Source: Affinundibacterium macrobrachii
Lineage (GTDB): Bacteria; Pseudomonadota; Gammaproteobacteria; Burkholderiales; Burkholderiaceae_D
Length of the DNA stretch: 64,000 nucleotides
Direction: 5' to 3'
NCBI RefSeq assembly: GCF_014652415.1
Contig: NZ_BMYT01000001.1
Coordinates: forward strand, 987,352 to 1,051,351
Of this stretch, positions 38,698 to 49,378 are shown piece after piece; the first letter of the stretch is position 1; every line of letters starts with the position of its first letter. A program made the translations under genes and the position numbers. Under the pieces are notes generated by a model. The model did no database searches. It had not been told where the DNA came from and saw nothing but the letters and a program-made list of their open reading frames with translations.

Positions 38698-40008
38698 TTA
38701 TTCTGCAGACTGATCTGCATCCGCTTCATCTTTTACAGCAGCTTTCGCGACACTCTTATTGCGTTGAAACACTGCGGCAAAAAAGCCGTCTGTGTTATGT
38801 TTGTGTGGGTAAAGCTTTAAATAATCACCCATCTCAAGCTGAATTTTTTGCTCTTCTAAAACTTGCGATGCGGGCAGCAAACTGAAGTCAGGATGCGTCG
38901 CTAAAAATTGCGCAACGATGCCCTCATTTTCTTCATCTAAAATACTGCAAGTTGCATAGACCAAACGACCACCAGCTTTCACCAAACGTGCAGCGCTATC
39001 CAAAATAGAAGCCTGTTTCACATTGAGCTCAGCTACGCCAGCTTGCGTCTGACGCCATTTCACATCTGGATTACGACGTAAAGTTCCCAAGCCACTACAT
39101 GGCGCATCAACTAAAACGCGATCGAGTTTTCCTGCCAGACGTTTGATCTTGGCATCGCGTTCATGCGCAATGACGACCGGATGCACATTCGACAAACCAC
39201 TACGCGCTAAGCGTGGTTTCAGTTTGGCTAATCGTTTTTCAGAAATATCAAACGCATACAATCGACCTGTATTGCGCATCGCGGCACCCAGCGCCAAGGT
39301 CTTGCCACCAGCACCTGCGCAAAAATCAGCGACCATCTCACCGCGTTTGGCACCCAACAACTGCGCTAAAATTTGGCTACCTTCGTCTTGCACTTCAATC
39401 GTGCCGTCTTTAAATAACGGCAGATTTTGAATCGATGGCTTCTTGATCACACGCAAGCCGAATGGAGAATATGGCGTCGGTTCAGCTAAGATAGGTGCCT
39501 GTGCCAGCGAAGCGATGACATCCTCACAATTGGATTTTAAAGCGTTAACACGCAAGTCCAATGACGCTGGCGTGTTCAAGGCACTTGCCAATTTCATCGC
39601 CTCATTTTCACCAAATTTGCTCGCCAATTTTTGCCACAACCAATCCGGCATATTCGATTTCAATGCTAAGGGCAAGTGCGCACGATCGATATCCATGACG
39701 CGACGCAACCAAGCATCTTCCTCTTCGGTCAAACCACCCAGTGCATCAATGCCAACCGCATCGGCTAATCCAAGCAACGTGATACGACGCATCACGGAAC
39801 CAGAACCGGACTCGGAAAAACTGGTATACACACTCTTATTGCGCAATAAACCGTAAATCGCTTCTGCGATCACACCACGCTCACGGCCTCCGAGACGCGG
39901 ATTCTCTCTAAAATAGCGTGACAAAGTGCCATCGGCGGGACCAGTAAAGCGCAAAACCTCACGCAATACGGCTTCAGTGTGGCCTATCATGGCTGGTGGT
40001 AATCTCAT
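38698..40008 (-). CDS. RsmB/NOP-family RNA 5-methylcytosine methyltransferase
   Basis: A 436-aa SAM-dependent methyltransferase. SAM motif 'VADFCAGAGGKTLALGAAM' is near 230; the two catalytic cysteines are in 'VDAPCSGLGTLRRNPD' and 'YATCSILDEENE'. The N-terminal region has a helical domain related to the NusB-like part of RsmB. It may be the 16S C967 enzyme or a paralogue, so no symbol is given. The next gene in the same direction upstream is purN, 21 bp away. Confidence 0.9.
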   Translation of the reverse strand: MRLPPAMIGHTEAVLREVLRFTGPADGTLSRYFRENPRLGGRERGVIAEAIYGLLRNKSVYTSFSESGSGSVMRRITLLGLADAVGIDALGGLTEEEDAWLRRVMDIDRAHLPLALKSNMPDWLWQKLASKFGENEAMKLASALNTPASLDLRVNALKSNCEDVIASLAQAPILAEPTPYSPFGLRVIKKPSIQNLPLFKDGTIEVQDEGSQILAQLLGAKRGEMVADFCAGAGGKTLALGAAMRNTGRLYAFDISEKRLAKLKPRLARSGLSNVHPVVIAHERDAKIKRLAGKLDRVLVDAPCSGLGTLRRNPDVKWRQTQAGVAELNVKQASILDSAARLVKAGGRLVYATCSILDEENEGIVAQFLATHPDFSLLPASQVLEEQKIQLEMGDYLKLYPHKHNTDGFFAAVFQRNKSVAKAAVKDEADADQSAE

Positions 40009-40029
40009 GTTCTTCCTCTGTAAATACGA

Positions 40030-40659
40030 TTAGATCGCGCAGGTGTCTGCTTCGGATCCATTAACAATCACACGATTGCCTTCGACCACTAATTTGCCTT
40101 CAACGAATAAACGCACGGCACGTGGATAAATTTGATGTTCTTTGACAAGTAATTTTTGTGCTAGCGTATCTTCAGTGTCACCCTGTTCGATGCGCACACA
40201 AGCCTGATCAATAATTGGGCCATGATCCAATTCCGCGGTCACGAAGTGCACAGTAGCGCCGTGAAATTTCACACCGGCATCCAAAGCTTGCTGATGCGTA
40301 TGCAAACCGACAAAACTCGGCAGCAAAGATGGATGAATATTCATGATGCGATTTTCATAATGCTGTACAAACTGCGGCGTTAAGATACGCATAAATCCAG
40401 CCAATACCACCAAATCCGCTTGAAAACCATCAATCACCTGCATCAACGCAGCATCAAAACTTTCTCGATTGGGAAAAGCCTTACTTTCGACGACGGAAGT
40501 AGGAATCCCTTGTGTGGCGGCATACGCCAATCCTGCAGCATCAGGCTTATTACTGATTACCGCAGCGATTTGTGCTGGCCATTGTTGGGATTGTGAGGCT
40601 TGGACGATCGCTTGCATATTGCTACCGCGTCCAGAAATAAGGATGACGATTTTTTTCAT
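40030..40659 (-). CDS. purN: Phosphoribosylglycinamide formyltransferase
   Basis: A 209-aa enzyme of purine synthesis (GAR to FGAR with 10-formyl-THF). Motifs: 'VILISGRGSNMQAIV', the active-site Asn-His region 'MNIHPSLLPSFVGLHTHQQAL' and 'GATVHFVTAELDHGPII' with the catalytic Asp. It is followed 21 bp downstream by the methyltransferase gene. Confidence 0.96.
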   Translation of the reverse strand: MKKIVILISGRGSNMQAIVQASQSQQWPAQIAAVISNKPDAAGLAYAATQGIPTSVVESKAFPNRESFDAALMQVIDGFQADLVVLAGFMRILTPQFVQHYENRIMNIHPSLLPSFVGLHTHQQALDAGVKFHGATVHFVTAELDHGPIIDQACVRIEQGDTEDTLAQKLLVKEHQIYPRAVRLFVEGKLVVEGNRVIVNGSEADTCAI

Positions 40660-40696
40660 TGCGGCATTGTACCTCTGTCGCGGTCTAAGCCCAAGT

Positions 40697-40731
40697 AAAA
40701 AGCCTGAATTCCACGAAATTCAGGCTTTTTT
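40697..40731 (-). terminator. Intrinsic terminator of the barstar gene
   Basis: AAGCCTGAATT / AATTCAGGCTT stem with T-runs on both strands; it lies directly downstream of barstar on the minus strand. Confidence 0.82.
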
Positions 40732-40780
40732 AATATCACTAGATCAACTATTAATTAAGCTTTAAGTAAGCATCTATGAA

Positions 40781-41179
40781 CTACTCGAAGGAATAAAAAA
40801 CTCGAAATGCGACTTTCTTTTTCATCCAATAATCTGAGGCATCTCTAAACACGTCGAGCAAAGTTTCCCGCTGTTCTTTGTCAAAATCTTCTGTATTCGG
40901 CAAATGTTCTACCACAATAACAAATCCGTTTTGCTGCCCTGCCTTGTGAACCAAATCAGTCAAACAATCATACAAAGCATCAAAATTATGTCCAAAGTGC
41001 TGCGGAAAACCAAAAGCACCCGCGATACAAGCAAGTACCTCCAACTTATTCTTTGTGTCGCCACAATTAGCATATAAGAAATGCTGCCCAGTCGCAGTTG
41101 CTTCAGCCTGTAAATCTAAACTTCTGAAAGCTCTGATCGATTGAACCGCATTCGGACTAACCGTACTTAACAAACTCAT
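40781..41179 (-). CDS. Barstar family RNase inhibitor
   Basis: A 132-aa cytoplasmic protein with a barstar core: 'HFLYANCGDTKNKLEVLACIAGAFGFPQHFGHNFDALYDCLTDL' covers the binding helix/loop region, where family members present an acidic surface to the RNase active site. It lies 50 bp downstream of the secreted RNase gene on the same strand, so it is the immunity partner by position. Confidence 0.92.
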   Translation of the reverse strand: MSLLSTVSPNAVQSIRAFRSLDLQAEATATGQHFLYANCGDTKNKLEVLACIAGAFGFPQHFGHNFDALYDCLTDLVHKAGQQNGFVIVVEHLPNTEDFDKEQRETLLDVFRDASDYWMKKKVAFRVFYSFE

Positions 41180-41229
41180 TTCATCCTCATTCCAAATTTA
41201 GAATTCTTGTTTGCATTCTCAATAAAGCA

Positions 41230-41595
41230 TTACTCTTTAATCCGTTTAAAGCTGGCATAGTGATCTGCGGTGTAATAGAACTCACGAAAATACGGTGGTT
41301 CGCCGCCCGCAACAATGCGCCTAGCTCCACGATTTCTGGCATACGGTGTCTTCACGGTGTATTCGCGATAATATCCACGCTGCTTCTTTGGGAGTATCTT
41401 TTCGAAATTACCAAAAGTAGATCCATCTTTTTCATAAGGAAAAGGACCGCCGCGCTTGATTAATACGAGCGTCTGTTGCGCTTCTTTTGGTAAATCATGA
41501 ACTGAGATATCTGCGATACCGTTGGCAAAAGTATTGACGCTCAAGCCAAGCCATAAAGCAAAAAGAATTACGAATTGTTTCAAATAGGTTTTCAT
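41230..41595 (-). CDS. Secreted barnase/RNase N1-T1 family ribonuclease
   Basis: A 121-aa protein with a signal peptide (residues 1-~24, '…LGLSVNTFA-NG') and a microbial RNase domain. Candidate catalytic residues: Glu78 in 'YYREYTV', Arg92/93 in 'ARRIVAGG' and His112 in 'YTADHYASF'. The frame is open to 41700, but ATG 41595 gives the signal peptide. It cleaves RNA, preferring G in characterised relatives. With barstar directly downstream this is a classical exported RNase plus inhibitor pair. Confidence 0.93.
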   Translation of the reverse strand: MKTYLKQFVILFALWLGLSVNTFANGIADISVHDLPKEAQQTLVLIKRGGPFPYEKDGSTFGNFEKILPKKQRGYYREYTVKTPYARNRGARRIVAGGEPPYFREFYYTADHYASFKRIKE

Positions 41596-41704
41596 CAAAA
41601 TATGAAGATCCAAAGCGAATTGATTTGATTCAAAGAAGCGATAGCATAATCGTATGTCAGATGCATAGCAAATTTCTTGAAGCCGACAACTCGGCTTCAT
41701 CTAC

Positions 41705-42931
41705 TCATTCTGCCTCAGCAGTTTCTTCAAGCAACTCATGGTCATGATGTTGCGCAGCGGATTGCACTTGAAAAAATTGGATAACTTCTTCGCGCATTGC
41801 CATAGTGTCTTTCACACCTAATGCGATTAACTCTTGCGTATAACTGGCCTCAAACAACAAATAGGACGCCAAAGCGGATCCGCGCACATCAGTCGCACCT
41901 ATCCCTCCGAGCATGGTTCTAACTGGCAATGGTAAACTTTGCGTGTGACGACTCGCAATTTCATCCAAACGCTCTGATGGCGCGATGACCAACAAATCAA
42001 CTGGCTTTAACGGCGTCTTCTTCAATAAATCAGGTGGCAACATCGATAAGGTTTTATTAATTCTAGTTAAGCGCTCAATATCCACCGCCAAGCTGTCCAA
42101 GAAAATGCTCGACATGGCATGACCAGCAATCTGCGCCAAACTTGGATAAGTTGCTGCTTCAAAATTCTGTCTCGGCGGTTCGGTCAGTCGTCCCGCTCCG
42201 ACGATCAACACTTTGCTGGCGCCAAGATGAATCGCTGGAGAAATCGGCGCTAACTGGCGCATAGATCCATCCCCACAATACTCGAGGTGACCTCCCCAAT
42301 TTAAAGGAATCGATGGAAAAATGAAAGGAATAGCCGATGAAGCCAACAAATGTTGTACGCCAATAAAGTCGCGCTGAGACAATCGCTGACTACGCACCCA
42401 AGGCGCAATGTCTTTTAAAGTCTGATAAAAAGTTAAATGATGACCCGTTGTATATGAGGATGCGGTGACAGCAAGAGCTTGCAGATCATCGGTTTCAAAC
42501 GCACGATCAAGGCGTTCCATATCCAACATTCTATGCAACAAACCTGCCAATGGGGAATTATCAAGCAATGAGGTCGGCGGCGATTTACGCCATTTATTCA
42601 ACAGCCAGCCAAAGGACATGATGGACAACCAACGTGCCCCAGAACGAATCACACCTAACGAGTCGGCACGATAGACTTGCGCAGCTTCAAAGTGACTCCA
42701 CACATGGTGAAGACTGTTCACCGACTCTTGAAAATGGTCAGCACGAGAAGCCAAAGCGGTCGCATTGATGGCACCAGCCGAGGTTCCACAGATAATTCCG
42801 AAGGGATTTTTTTTTGCGCTCCATCCTTGTGTCAGCAAGATATCGGAGATCGCTTTTAACACCCCAACCTGATAGGCGGCACGTGCGCCGCCTCCGGTCA
42901 GGATCAAGCCAGTTGTAGCATTACTATTCAT
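41705..42931 (-). CDS. Patatin-like phospholipase
   Basis: A 408-aa protein of the bacterial patatin family. The oxyanion motif 'LTGGGARAAYQVGVL' is at 12-26, the nucleophile Ser51 in 'GTSAGAINA', and the catalytic Asp in 'YCGDGSMRQLAPISPA'. No signal peptide or beta-barrel domain is visible, so it is probably an intracellular lipid hydrolase. A C-terminal ~100-residue region is less conserved. It lies 109 bp upstream of the RNase gene on the same strand. Confidence 0.92.
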   Translation of the reverse strand: MNSNATTGLILTGGGARAAYQVGVLKAISDILLTQGWSAKKNPFGIICGTSAGAINATALASRADHFQESVNSLHHVWSHFEAAQVYRADSLGVIRSGARWLSIMSFGWLLNKWRKSPPTSLLDNSPLAGLLHRMLDMERLDRAFETDDLQALAVTASSYTTGHHLTFYQTLKDIAPWVRSQRLSQRDFIGVQHLLASSAIPFIFPSIPLNWGGHLEYCGDGSMRQLAPISPAIHLGASKVLIVGAGRLTEPPRQNFEAATYPSLAQIAGHAMSSIFLDSLAVDIERLTRINKTLSMLPPDLLKKTPLKPVDLLVIAPSERLDEIASRHTQSLPLPVRTMLGGIGATDVRGSALASYLLFEASYTQELIALGVKDTMAMREEVIQFFQVQSAAQHHDHELLEETAEAE

Positions 42932-43043
42932 TCCTATCCAACTCCAAAAGCTACTTTTTTCTATGCATCTAGTGTATTCGTGTACAACATAAATGTCTGC
43001 AAGAAATCAAAAAAGTGTCATTTTTGAAGCGAATATACGGAAT

Positions 43044-43799
43044 TTATTTTGGTTGCATACGGATCGCACCATCGAGACGAATTGTTTCGCCATTCAACAT
43101 CATGTTTTCAATGATGGATTTTGCTAATTGTGCATATTCGTTTGGCTTACCCAAGCGAGATGGGAACGGTACCATTTTGCCCAAAGCGTCTTGTACTTCT
43201 TGTGGCATGCCCAACAGCATTGGTGTTTCGAAGATACCTGGAGCAATCGTCATCACGCGAATACCATTACGCGATAAATCACGTGCCATTGGCAATGTCA
43301 AACCAACCACCGCAGCTTTAGAAGAAGCATAGGCAGCTTGACCAATTTGACCATCGTATGCTGCGACAGAGGCTGTGTTGATAATAATGCCGCGCTCTTC
43401 TTGAATCGCATCGGTTTTACTCATAGCTTCTGCTGCTAAACGCGCCATATTGAAGGTACCAACCAAGTTGATGTTAACAACACGTTGGAATAATTCCAAT
43501 GGATGCGCGCCATCTTTACCAACTGTTTTAACCGCTGGTGCCACGCCTGCGCAGTTAATCAAGCCACGTAAAGTGCCTGCCGCTGTCGCAGCCGCTACAA
43601 CAGCCTGACCATCTGCTTCTTGGGTCACATCACACTTAACGAAAGTTGCATTCAACTCTGCTGCCAATTTCTGACCCGCTTCTACTTGCACATCCGCAAT
43701 CACAGCCTTACCGCCATTTGCAGTAATCATGCGCGCAGTTGCCTCACCCAAACCAGACGCGCCGCCAGTGATAATGAATACATTGTCTTGAATTTGCAT
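43044..43799 (-). CDS. Short-chain dehydrogenase, 3-hydroxyacyl-CoA dehydrogenase type-2 like
   Basis: A 251-aa SDR. Cofactor motif 'ITGGASGLGEATARMI' (10-25), 'INCAGVAPA' (NAG-type), and the catalytic Ser-Tyr-Lys set in 'NTASVAAYDGQIGQAAYASSKAAV'. The sequence closely resembles type-II 3-hydroxyacyl-CoA dehydrogenases (HSD17B10-like) used in isoleucine and branched fatty-acid breakdown. A palindrome upstream resembles an operator of branched-chain catabolism regulators. Confidence 0.9.
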   Translation of the reverse strand: MQIQDNVFIITGGASGLGEATARMITANGGKAVIADVQVEAGQKLAAELNATFVKCDVTQEADGQAVVAAATAAGTLRGLINCAGVAPAVKTVGKDGAHPLELFQRVVNINLVGTFNMARLAAEAMSKTDAIQEERGIIINTASVAAYDGQIGQAAYASSKAAVVGLTLPMARDLSRNGIRVMTIAPGIFETPMLLGMPQEVQDALGKMVPFPSRLGKPNEYAQLAKSIIENMMLNGETIRLDGAIRMQPK

Positions 43800-43910
43800 A
43801 CTTTCCTCTGCTCTCAGTTAGAAAAATTTCGAATAAATTCGGATAAATAAGATTCGCCCAGCACTTTCATTGAATTTAACTCTCATTAAATTCAATCTAC
43901 TGAAATACTA

Positions 43911-43930
43911 TGACGTTAACGTAAACGTCA
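43911..43930. promoter_or_regulatory. LiuR-like palindromic operator upstream of the SDR gene
   Basis: TGACGTT-AACGTA-AACGTCA is an inverted repeat with 7-bp arms, 111 bp upstream of the SDR start. It resembles the motif reported for the MerR-family regulator LiuR of branched-chain amino-acid catabolism. The match to LiuR is from memory. Confidence 0.5.
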
Positions 43931-43983
43931 ATTATCTCGCTTTTCGCAATTTGTAGAAAGAGAAAAATACACGTGCAATAAAA

Positions 43984-44012
43984 AAAGCAGTGATTGCATC
44001 ACAATCACTGCT
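43984..44012 (-). terminator. Intrinsic terminator of hppA
   Basis: AGCAGTGATTG / CAATCACTGCT stem, with a T-run on the minus strand. Confidence 0.85.
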
Positions 44013-44075
44013 CTCCGCTACAAACCTACAAAAAATACTTCTAATTTGTTTGCAAGCAAATCAATAAATCTATCT

Positions 44076-46250
44076 TTATTTAGAAGCAGCCTCACTCGCT
44101 GACGCCGCATTTACTTTCACAACATCCAAACCAACTGGCGCTTCAATCTGTGGCAATACGTCGGCCTTATGAGTCACTACTGGCGCTGCCTGCACAGGAG
44201 TCTTCAACCAAGGGACCAAAGGTAACAGAGGAACCAACAACAAAGCCACAATATTGATAATCTTGATCAAAGGATTTACTGCTGGACCTGCGGTATCTTT
44301 GTAAGGATCACCAACCGTATCACCTGTTACTGCTGCTTTATGCGCTTCTGAACCCTTACCACCAAAATGTCCATCTTCGATGTACTTCTTGGCGTTATCC
44401 CAAGCCCCGCCGCCTGTCGTCATAGAAATCGCGACGAACAAACCAGTAATAATGGTTCCCATCAACATCCCACCTAAAGCTGCGGGACCTAAAGTTAATC
44501 CAACTAAAATAGGAACAACAACTGGCAACAAAGAAGGCAAAATCATTTCTTTAATTGCTGAAGCAGTCAACATATCAACCGCTTTGTCATACTCTGGTTT
44601 ACCACTGCCATCCATAATTCCTTTGATGTCACGGAACTGACGACGCACTTCAACTACCACCGCTCCCGCTGCTCGTCCAACCGCTTCCATCGCCATCGCA
44701 CCAAACAAATACGGAATTAAGCCACCGATAAACAAGCCAACAATCACTTGCGGATCAGATAAGTCAAATTTCACATCGAGGCCGACTGAGCTCAAAGCGT
44801 GCGTGTAATCGGCAAACAATACCAACGCTGCCAAACCCGCAGAACCAATCGCATAACCTTTGGTCACCGCCTTGGTCGTGTTACCGACAGCATCTAAAGG
44901 ATCTGTGATTGCCCGCACCGACTCATCCATACCAGACATTTCGGCGATACCGCCTGCGTTATCTGTAATCGGTCCATAAGCATCCAATGCGACAATAATG
45001 CCAGCCATCGACAACATCGAGGTCGCAGCTACCGCGATACCATACAAACCGCCACCGAATTTGTAAGAGATGAGAATCGCCACACAAACTGCCAATACTG
45101 GATATGCTGTCGATTTCATGGAAACACCAAGTCCAGCAATGATATTGGTGCCATGACCGGTCGTGGAAGCCTCAGCGATATGACGCACCGGCTTAAAATC
45201 CGTACCAGTGTAGTACTCGGTGATGTAGACCATTAAACCAGTCAACACGATGCCAACAACAGCAGAAATCAACATCTGATGGCGCATCGCATCGTCTTTG
45301 AACAACATATAGGTCACGACGGCGAAGCCAATTAATGATAATCCTGCCGCCCACCACAATCCTTTGTAGAGCGCGGACATGATTTTTTGACCTGGCGTAT
45401 GTTTCACAAACGCGCAACCAATAATCGATGCTGGAATCGAGACGGCACCCAGCATCAAAGGATAGACAATTGCTTCTGTTACTGCGTTCGTTACCATCAA
45501 TGCGCCGAGTAACATGGTCGCAATCAAGGTAACCACATAGGTTTCGAACAAATCGGCTGCCATACCCGCACAATCGCCAACATTGTCACCAACGTTATCA
45601 GCAATCACCGCTGGATTACGTGGGTCATCTTCTGGAATACCTGCTTCAACTTTACCAACCAAGTCTGCGCCTACATCGGCACCTTTGGTAAATATGCCAC
45701 CACCTAAGCGCGCAAAAATAGAAATCAACGATGCGCCGAATGCCAAACCAATTAGTGGCTTAATCAAATCATGCTGCGACATGCCAGCGGCAGTTCCACT
45801 AGTGAGATACATATAAAACAGTGCCACGCCCAACAAACCCAAACCAGCTACTAACATACCAGTGATTGCACCACCCTTAAATGCAACATCTAAAGCTTGG
45901 TTCATGCCTTTGGTAGCAGCTTGCGCAGTACGAACATTCGCCCGCACAGAGACATTCATACCGATAAAACCACAAGCGCCTGATAACACCGCGCCAATCA
46001 AAAAGCCGACCGCAGTGGTCATTCCTAGACCAGGCAGAATCGCAATCGCAATAAATAACACAACACCGACAATTGCAATCGTCTTGTACTGGCGCGCCAA
46101 ATAGGCAGCAGCACCCTCTTGTATCGCAGTCGCAATTTCCTGCATACGGGCATTTCCCGCATCCTGTTTCAAAATCCAACTTCTTGTAATCAAACCGTAG
46201 AGCACTGCTAGCACTCCACACGCTACAACAATCCACAGATTTAATACCAT
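44076..46250 (-). CDS. hppA: Proton-pumping membrane pyrophosphatase, K+-independent type
   Basis: A 724-aa protein with ~16 membrane helices that couples PPi hydrolysis to proton transport. The active-site segment '[35 protein letters not shown]' region is intact. The segment '[16 protein letters not shown]' has Lys at the position that in characterised family members distinguishes K+-independent enzymes (K+-dependent ones carry Ala there). GGAGG precedes the ATG. Large ORFs in antisense or shifted frames inside are shadows. Confidence 0.95.
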   Translation of the reverse strand: MVLNLWIVVACGVLAVLYGLITRSWILKQDAGNARMQEIATAIQEGAAAYLARQYKTIAIVGVVLFIAIAILPGLGMTTAVGFLIGAVLSGACGFIGMNVSVRANVRTAQAATKGMNQALDVAFKGGAITGMLVAGLGLLGVALFYMYLTSGTAAGMSQHDLIKPLIGLAFGASLISIFARLGGGIFTKGADVGADLVGKVEAGIPEDDPRNPAVIADNVGDNVGDCAGMAADLFETYVVTLIATMLLGALMVTNAVTEAIVYPLMLGAVSIPASIIGCAFVKHTPGQKIMSALYKGLWWAAGLSLIGFAVVTYMLFKDDAMRHQMLISAVVGIVLTGLMVYITEYYTGTDFKPVRHIAEASTTGHGTNIIAGLGVSMKSTAYPVLAVCVAILISYKFGGGLYGIAVAATSMLSMAGIIVALDAYGPITDNAGGIAEMSGMDESVRAITDPLDAVGNTTKAVTKGYAIGSAGLAALVLFADYTHALSSVGLDVKFDLSDPQVIVGLFIGGLIPYLFGAMAMEAVGRAAGAVVVEVRRQFRDIKGIMDGSGKPEYDKAVDMLTASAIKEMILPSLLPVVVPILVGLTLGPAALGGMLMGTIITGLFVAISMTTGGGAWDNAKKYIEDGHFGGKGSEAHKAAVTGDTVGDPYKDTAGPAVNPLIKIINIVALLLVPLLPLVPWLKTPVQAAPVVTHKADVLPQIEAPVGLDVVKVNAASASEAASK

Positions 46251-46442
46251 GTTGACGCCTCCAATTTTTGTTGATGTTGAACGTGTTTAGCTTTTGACTT
46301 CACACTGATCACACCGTTTATAGAAATAAGCGAAATAGAACAACAGACATTTAATGTGTTTTAAAACTGAATCTACTTGAAACAAAACAGCTAGGGAAAT
46401 AAATTGCGCGATGCCTCCATCAAAAAATAAAAGTAGTGGAAC

Positions 46443-46472
46443 AAAAAAAAGCGGACATGAAGTCCGCTTTTT

Positions 46473-46474
<2 letters not shown>
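46443..46474 (-). terminator. Intrinsic terminator of adk
   Basis: AAGCGGAC-ATGAA-GTCCGCTT with long A and T runs, starting at the adk stop codon. Confidence 0.92.
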
Positions 46475-47138
<664 letters not shown>

Positions 47139-47227
47139 CTAGACGAGTTTAATATTCTGTCAGTCCTGCAAATCGCTATTTGCAAAACTTAATAATTTTT
47201 TGAATCAAGCTTGATATTTATTTTTAG

Positions 47228-47246
47228 CGGTGAGGAGAACTCACCG
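47228..47246 (-). terminator. Possible terminator between kdsB and adk
   Basis: CGGTGAG-GAGAA-CTCACCG hairpin; on the minus strand it is followed by CTAAAAATAAA rather than a T-run, so it is weak. Confidence 0.35.
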
Positions 47247-47335
47247 TCATTTATTTTGTTCTTTACGAAATTTACCACAGTTTTTTCCGCTTGAAACGCT
47301 TTCGCACCACTAGCGCATGGTTTTTTATAACAAGC

Positions 47336-48082
47336 TCAAAAAAAAGTTCTGACGCGTTGTAAATCCTCAAGCGTATCAACACCAGCCACCGGACTCTGCT
47401 CAGTCACATGCACCGCAATTGCAATGCCATTCCAGAGCACACGCAATTGCTCTAAAGCTTCAATCTGCTCCAGAGGGGACATAGGCAATGTCGGATAGGT
47501 TTGTAGAAATTGATTTTGATAAGCATACAAACCAATATGCCTTAAGGCTTGATATTCAGATGGTATGACTTGTTGATTCTGCGCAAATGCATCGCGCGCC
47601 CATGGCATCGTTGCACGAGAAAAATACAATGCGCGAGAGAATTTATCTAAAACAACCTTAACAACATTCGGATTAAATAAATCTTGTGCTGTATGAATGG
47701 CGTGCGCAGCAGTTGCCATCGGCGTCTGCGCATTCACCAAAGCAGCAGTTGCAGCAATCAGTGCTGGATCAATCAGAGGCTCATCGCCTTGCACATTGAC
47801 CACCACCGCATCTGCTGCCAGCCCCAAGGCAGCCGCTACCTCGGCAATTCGATCTGTACCAGATGGATGATCAGCACGTGTCATTTGAACCTCGACACCA
47901 TGCTCACGACAGGCTGCGGCAATATCGGCATGATCGGTAGCAACCACCACTTGAGTAGCGCCTGACAACGAGGCTCTTTCAGCAGTACGCACGACCATAG
48001 GCTTACCCGCGATATCAGCTAGCGGCTTATTTGGCAAACGTGTAGATGCCAAACGCGCTGGCACAATGGCGATAAAACTCAT
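47336..48082 (-). CDS. kdsB: CMP-KDO synthetase
   Basis: A 248-aa nucleotidyltransferase activating KDO for lipopolysaccharide. Motifs '[25 protein letters not shown]', '[12 protein letters not shown]' and '[16 protein letters not shown]' are diagnostic. It lies in the lpxK-Trm112-kdsB cluster, starting 7 bp after the Trm112-like gene. Confidence 0.96.
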   Translation of the reverse strand: MSFIAIVPARLASTRLPNKPLADIAGKPMVVRTAERASLSGATQVVVATDHADIAAACREHGVEVQMTRADHPSGTDRIAEVAAALGLAADAVVVNVQGDEPLIDPALIAATAALVNAQTPMATAAHAIHTAQDLFNPNVVKVVLDKFSRALYFSRATMPWARDAFAQNQQVIPSEYQALRHIGLYAYQNQFLQTYPTLPMSPLEQIEALEQLRVLWNGIAIAVHVTEQSPVAGVDTLEDLQRVRTFF

Positions 48083-48089
48083 GATCTGA

Positions 48090-48266
48090 TTAAGGATGTT
48101 CTACAGGAATAACGCGCGCCTGATCTTCCCACATGATAGGAATACCATCGCGGATTGGAAACGCCAAGCGATCTGCTTTACAAATTAATTCTTGTGCAGC
48201 TTTATCGTAAACTAAAGGACCTTTACATAAAGGACAAACTAGAACTTCAAGCAGACGTGCGTCCAT
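48090..48266 (-). CDS. Trm112/YcaR-family small protein
   Basis: A 58-aa protein ([21 protein letters not shown]…) with one CPLC pair near 11-14 and a single later Cys (residue 29), typical of the short proteobacterial YcaR type. Its role is unknown; position between lpxK and kdsB is conserved. Its first 20 bp overlap the lpxK end, implying translational coupling. It is too short for many ORF filters. Confidence 0.92.
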   Translation of the reverse strand: MDARLLEVLVCPLCKGPLVYDKAAQELICKADRLAFPIRDGIPIMWEDQARVIPVEHP

Positions 48267-49281
48267 ACTTTTTCTCCGAAATCAAGTTCAGCAGTTGGTG
48301 TTCAAATTCCGCATCAAGCTCGGCAGTCACTGGCACCAACCATATACGCGGATCTTCTCGTAACTCCGCAATTTGCCGACATTTTACTGCATCCTTCTCT
48401 GTGATAAGGATGATTTCCGCATCTTCATTCCGAAATAGTTCTGGGGTAAATGCAAAATGATCTGCCAAAGGCATCGTCTTAAACGAGATGCCTTGCTCCT
48501 CCAAGCTATCAAAAAAACGTTGAGGATTTCCTATCCCTGCGGCGGCAAGTATTTTTTTTCCGCGAATTGCGGACAAAGATTGACGAACTTCAGCTCGCTG
48601 TAGTTGAATAAGCTCACCAATTTGTAAGCGCATCGAAGTGACCCGATCACCGATGCCTAAAACGGGCTCAGTACCAGCATAATTCAAAACCGTAAAATCA
48701 CGAGGTCTATGCGCTGACTCACGTAATGGACCTGCTGGCAACAGCCATCCATTACCAACACCGCGTTGATCAAACATCGCGATTTCAATGTCACGTTCCA
48801 AAGCATAATGTTGCAAACCATCATCCGAAATAATGATGTCTACCTCAGGATATTTATTCAGCAAATGCCGCGCACTTGCGACTCTATGTCGTCCAACCAT
48901 CATAGGACAATTTGTGCGCTGTACGATCAATAAGGGTTCGTCGCCGACTACAGCAGCGGAAGAGTCTGCAAGTACCTCTTGAATTCGTTCGACGTTCACG
49001 CCATAGCCGCGCGAAATTACGCCAGGTGTCCACCCAGCTCGACGTAAAACATTCACCAACCAAATCACCATTGGCGTTTTACCAGTTCCACCAATAAAAA
49101 TATTCCCAACCACGATCACTGGTACCGATAACTTTGTTGATGAAACCAACCCAAGTGAACGCAAGTAAAATCGGCAATATAAAATAATTCCGAACAATGC
49201 GGAGATAGGCCAAAGTAGCACTGCGACAATGCCGCGTTTCATCCACGTCTTCATCAGAAACGACTCTAGTTGGGCGCGCAA
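48247..49281 (-). CDS. lpxK: Tetraacyldisaccharide 4'-kinase
   Basis: A 344-aa membrane-associated kinase adding the 4'-phosphate to the lipid A precursor. Walker A '[18 protein letters not shown]' and 'SRGYG' follow an N-terminal hydrophobic helix; '[20 protein letters not shown]' carries the catalytic region. The start is TTG 49281: AAGGAG lies 7 bp before it, and the extra nine residues match family N-termini better than ATG 49254. Confidence 0.94.
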   Translation of the reverse strand: MRAQLESFLMKTWMKRGIVAVLLWPISALFGIILYCRFYLRSLGLVSSTKLSVPVIVVGNIFIGGTGKTPMVIWLVNVLRRAGWTPGVISRGYGVNVERIQEVLADSSAAVVGDEPLLIVQRTNCPMMVGRHRVASARHLLNKYPEVDIIISDDGLQHYALERDIEIAMFDQRGVGNGWLLPAGPLRESAHRPRDFTVLNYAGTEPVLGIGDRVTSMRLQIGELIQLQRAEVRQSLSAIRGKKILAAAGIGNPQRFFDSLEEQGISFKTMPLADHFAFTPELFRNEDAEIILITEKDAVKCRQIAELREDPRIWLVPVTAELDAEFEHQLLNLISEKKYGRTSA

Positions 49282-49316
49282 GCGACTTCTCCTTACTTAA
49301 AGTGTGCAGATCAATG

Positions 49317-49343
49317 AAAAAGAGAGAGTGAATCACTCTCTCT
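49317..49343 (-). terminator. Terminator between exbD and lpxK
   Basis: AGAGAGAGTG-AAT-CACTCTCTCT with TTTT on the minus strand. It sits between co-directional genes, 36-62 bp before the lpxK start, so it may reduce read-through into lpxK. Confidence 0.75.
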
Positions 49344-49378
49344 ACTTGAAACATCTTATGTAACTTACAGCAACTGGC

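Noticed and set aside
45193-46236. Shifted-frame ORFs of 119-126 aa inside hppA on the same strand
   Set aside because: The hppA frame is complete and conserved; these products are Cys/Arg-rich and have no family character.
48247-48266. Sequencing error joining lpxK and the Trm112-like gene
   Set aside because: Both frames are intact with normal ends; the 20-bp overlap is a normal coupled arrangement.
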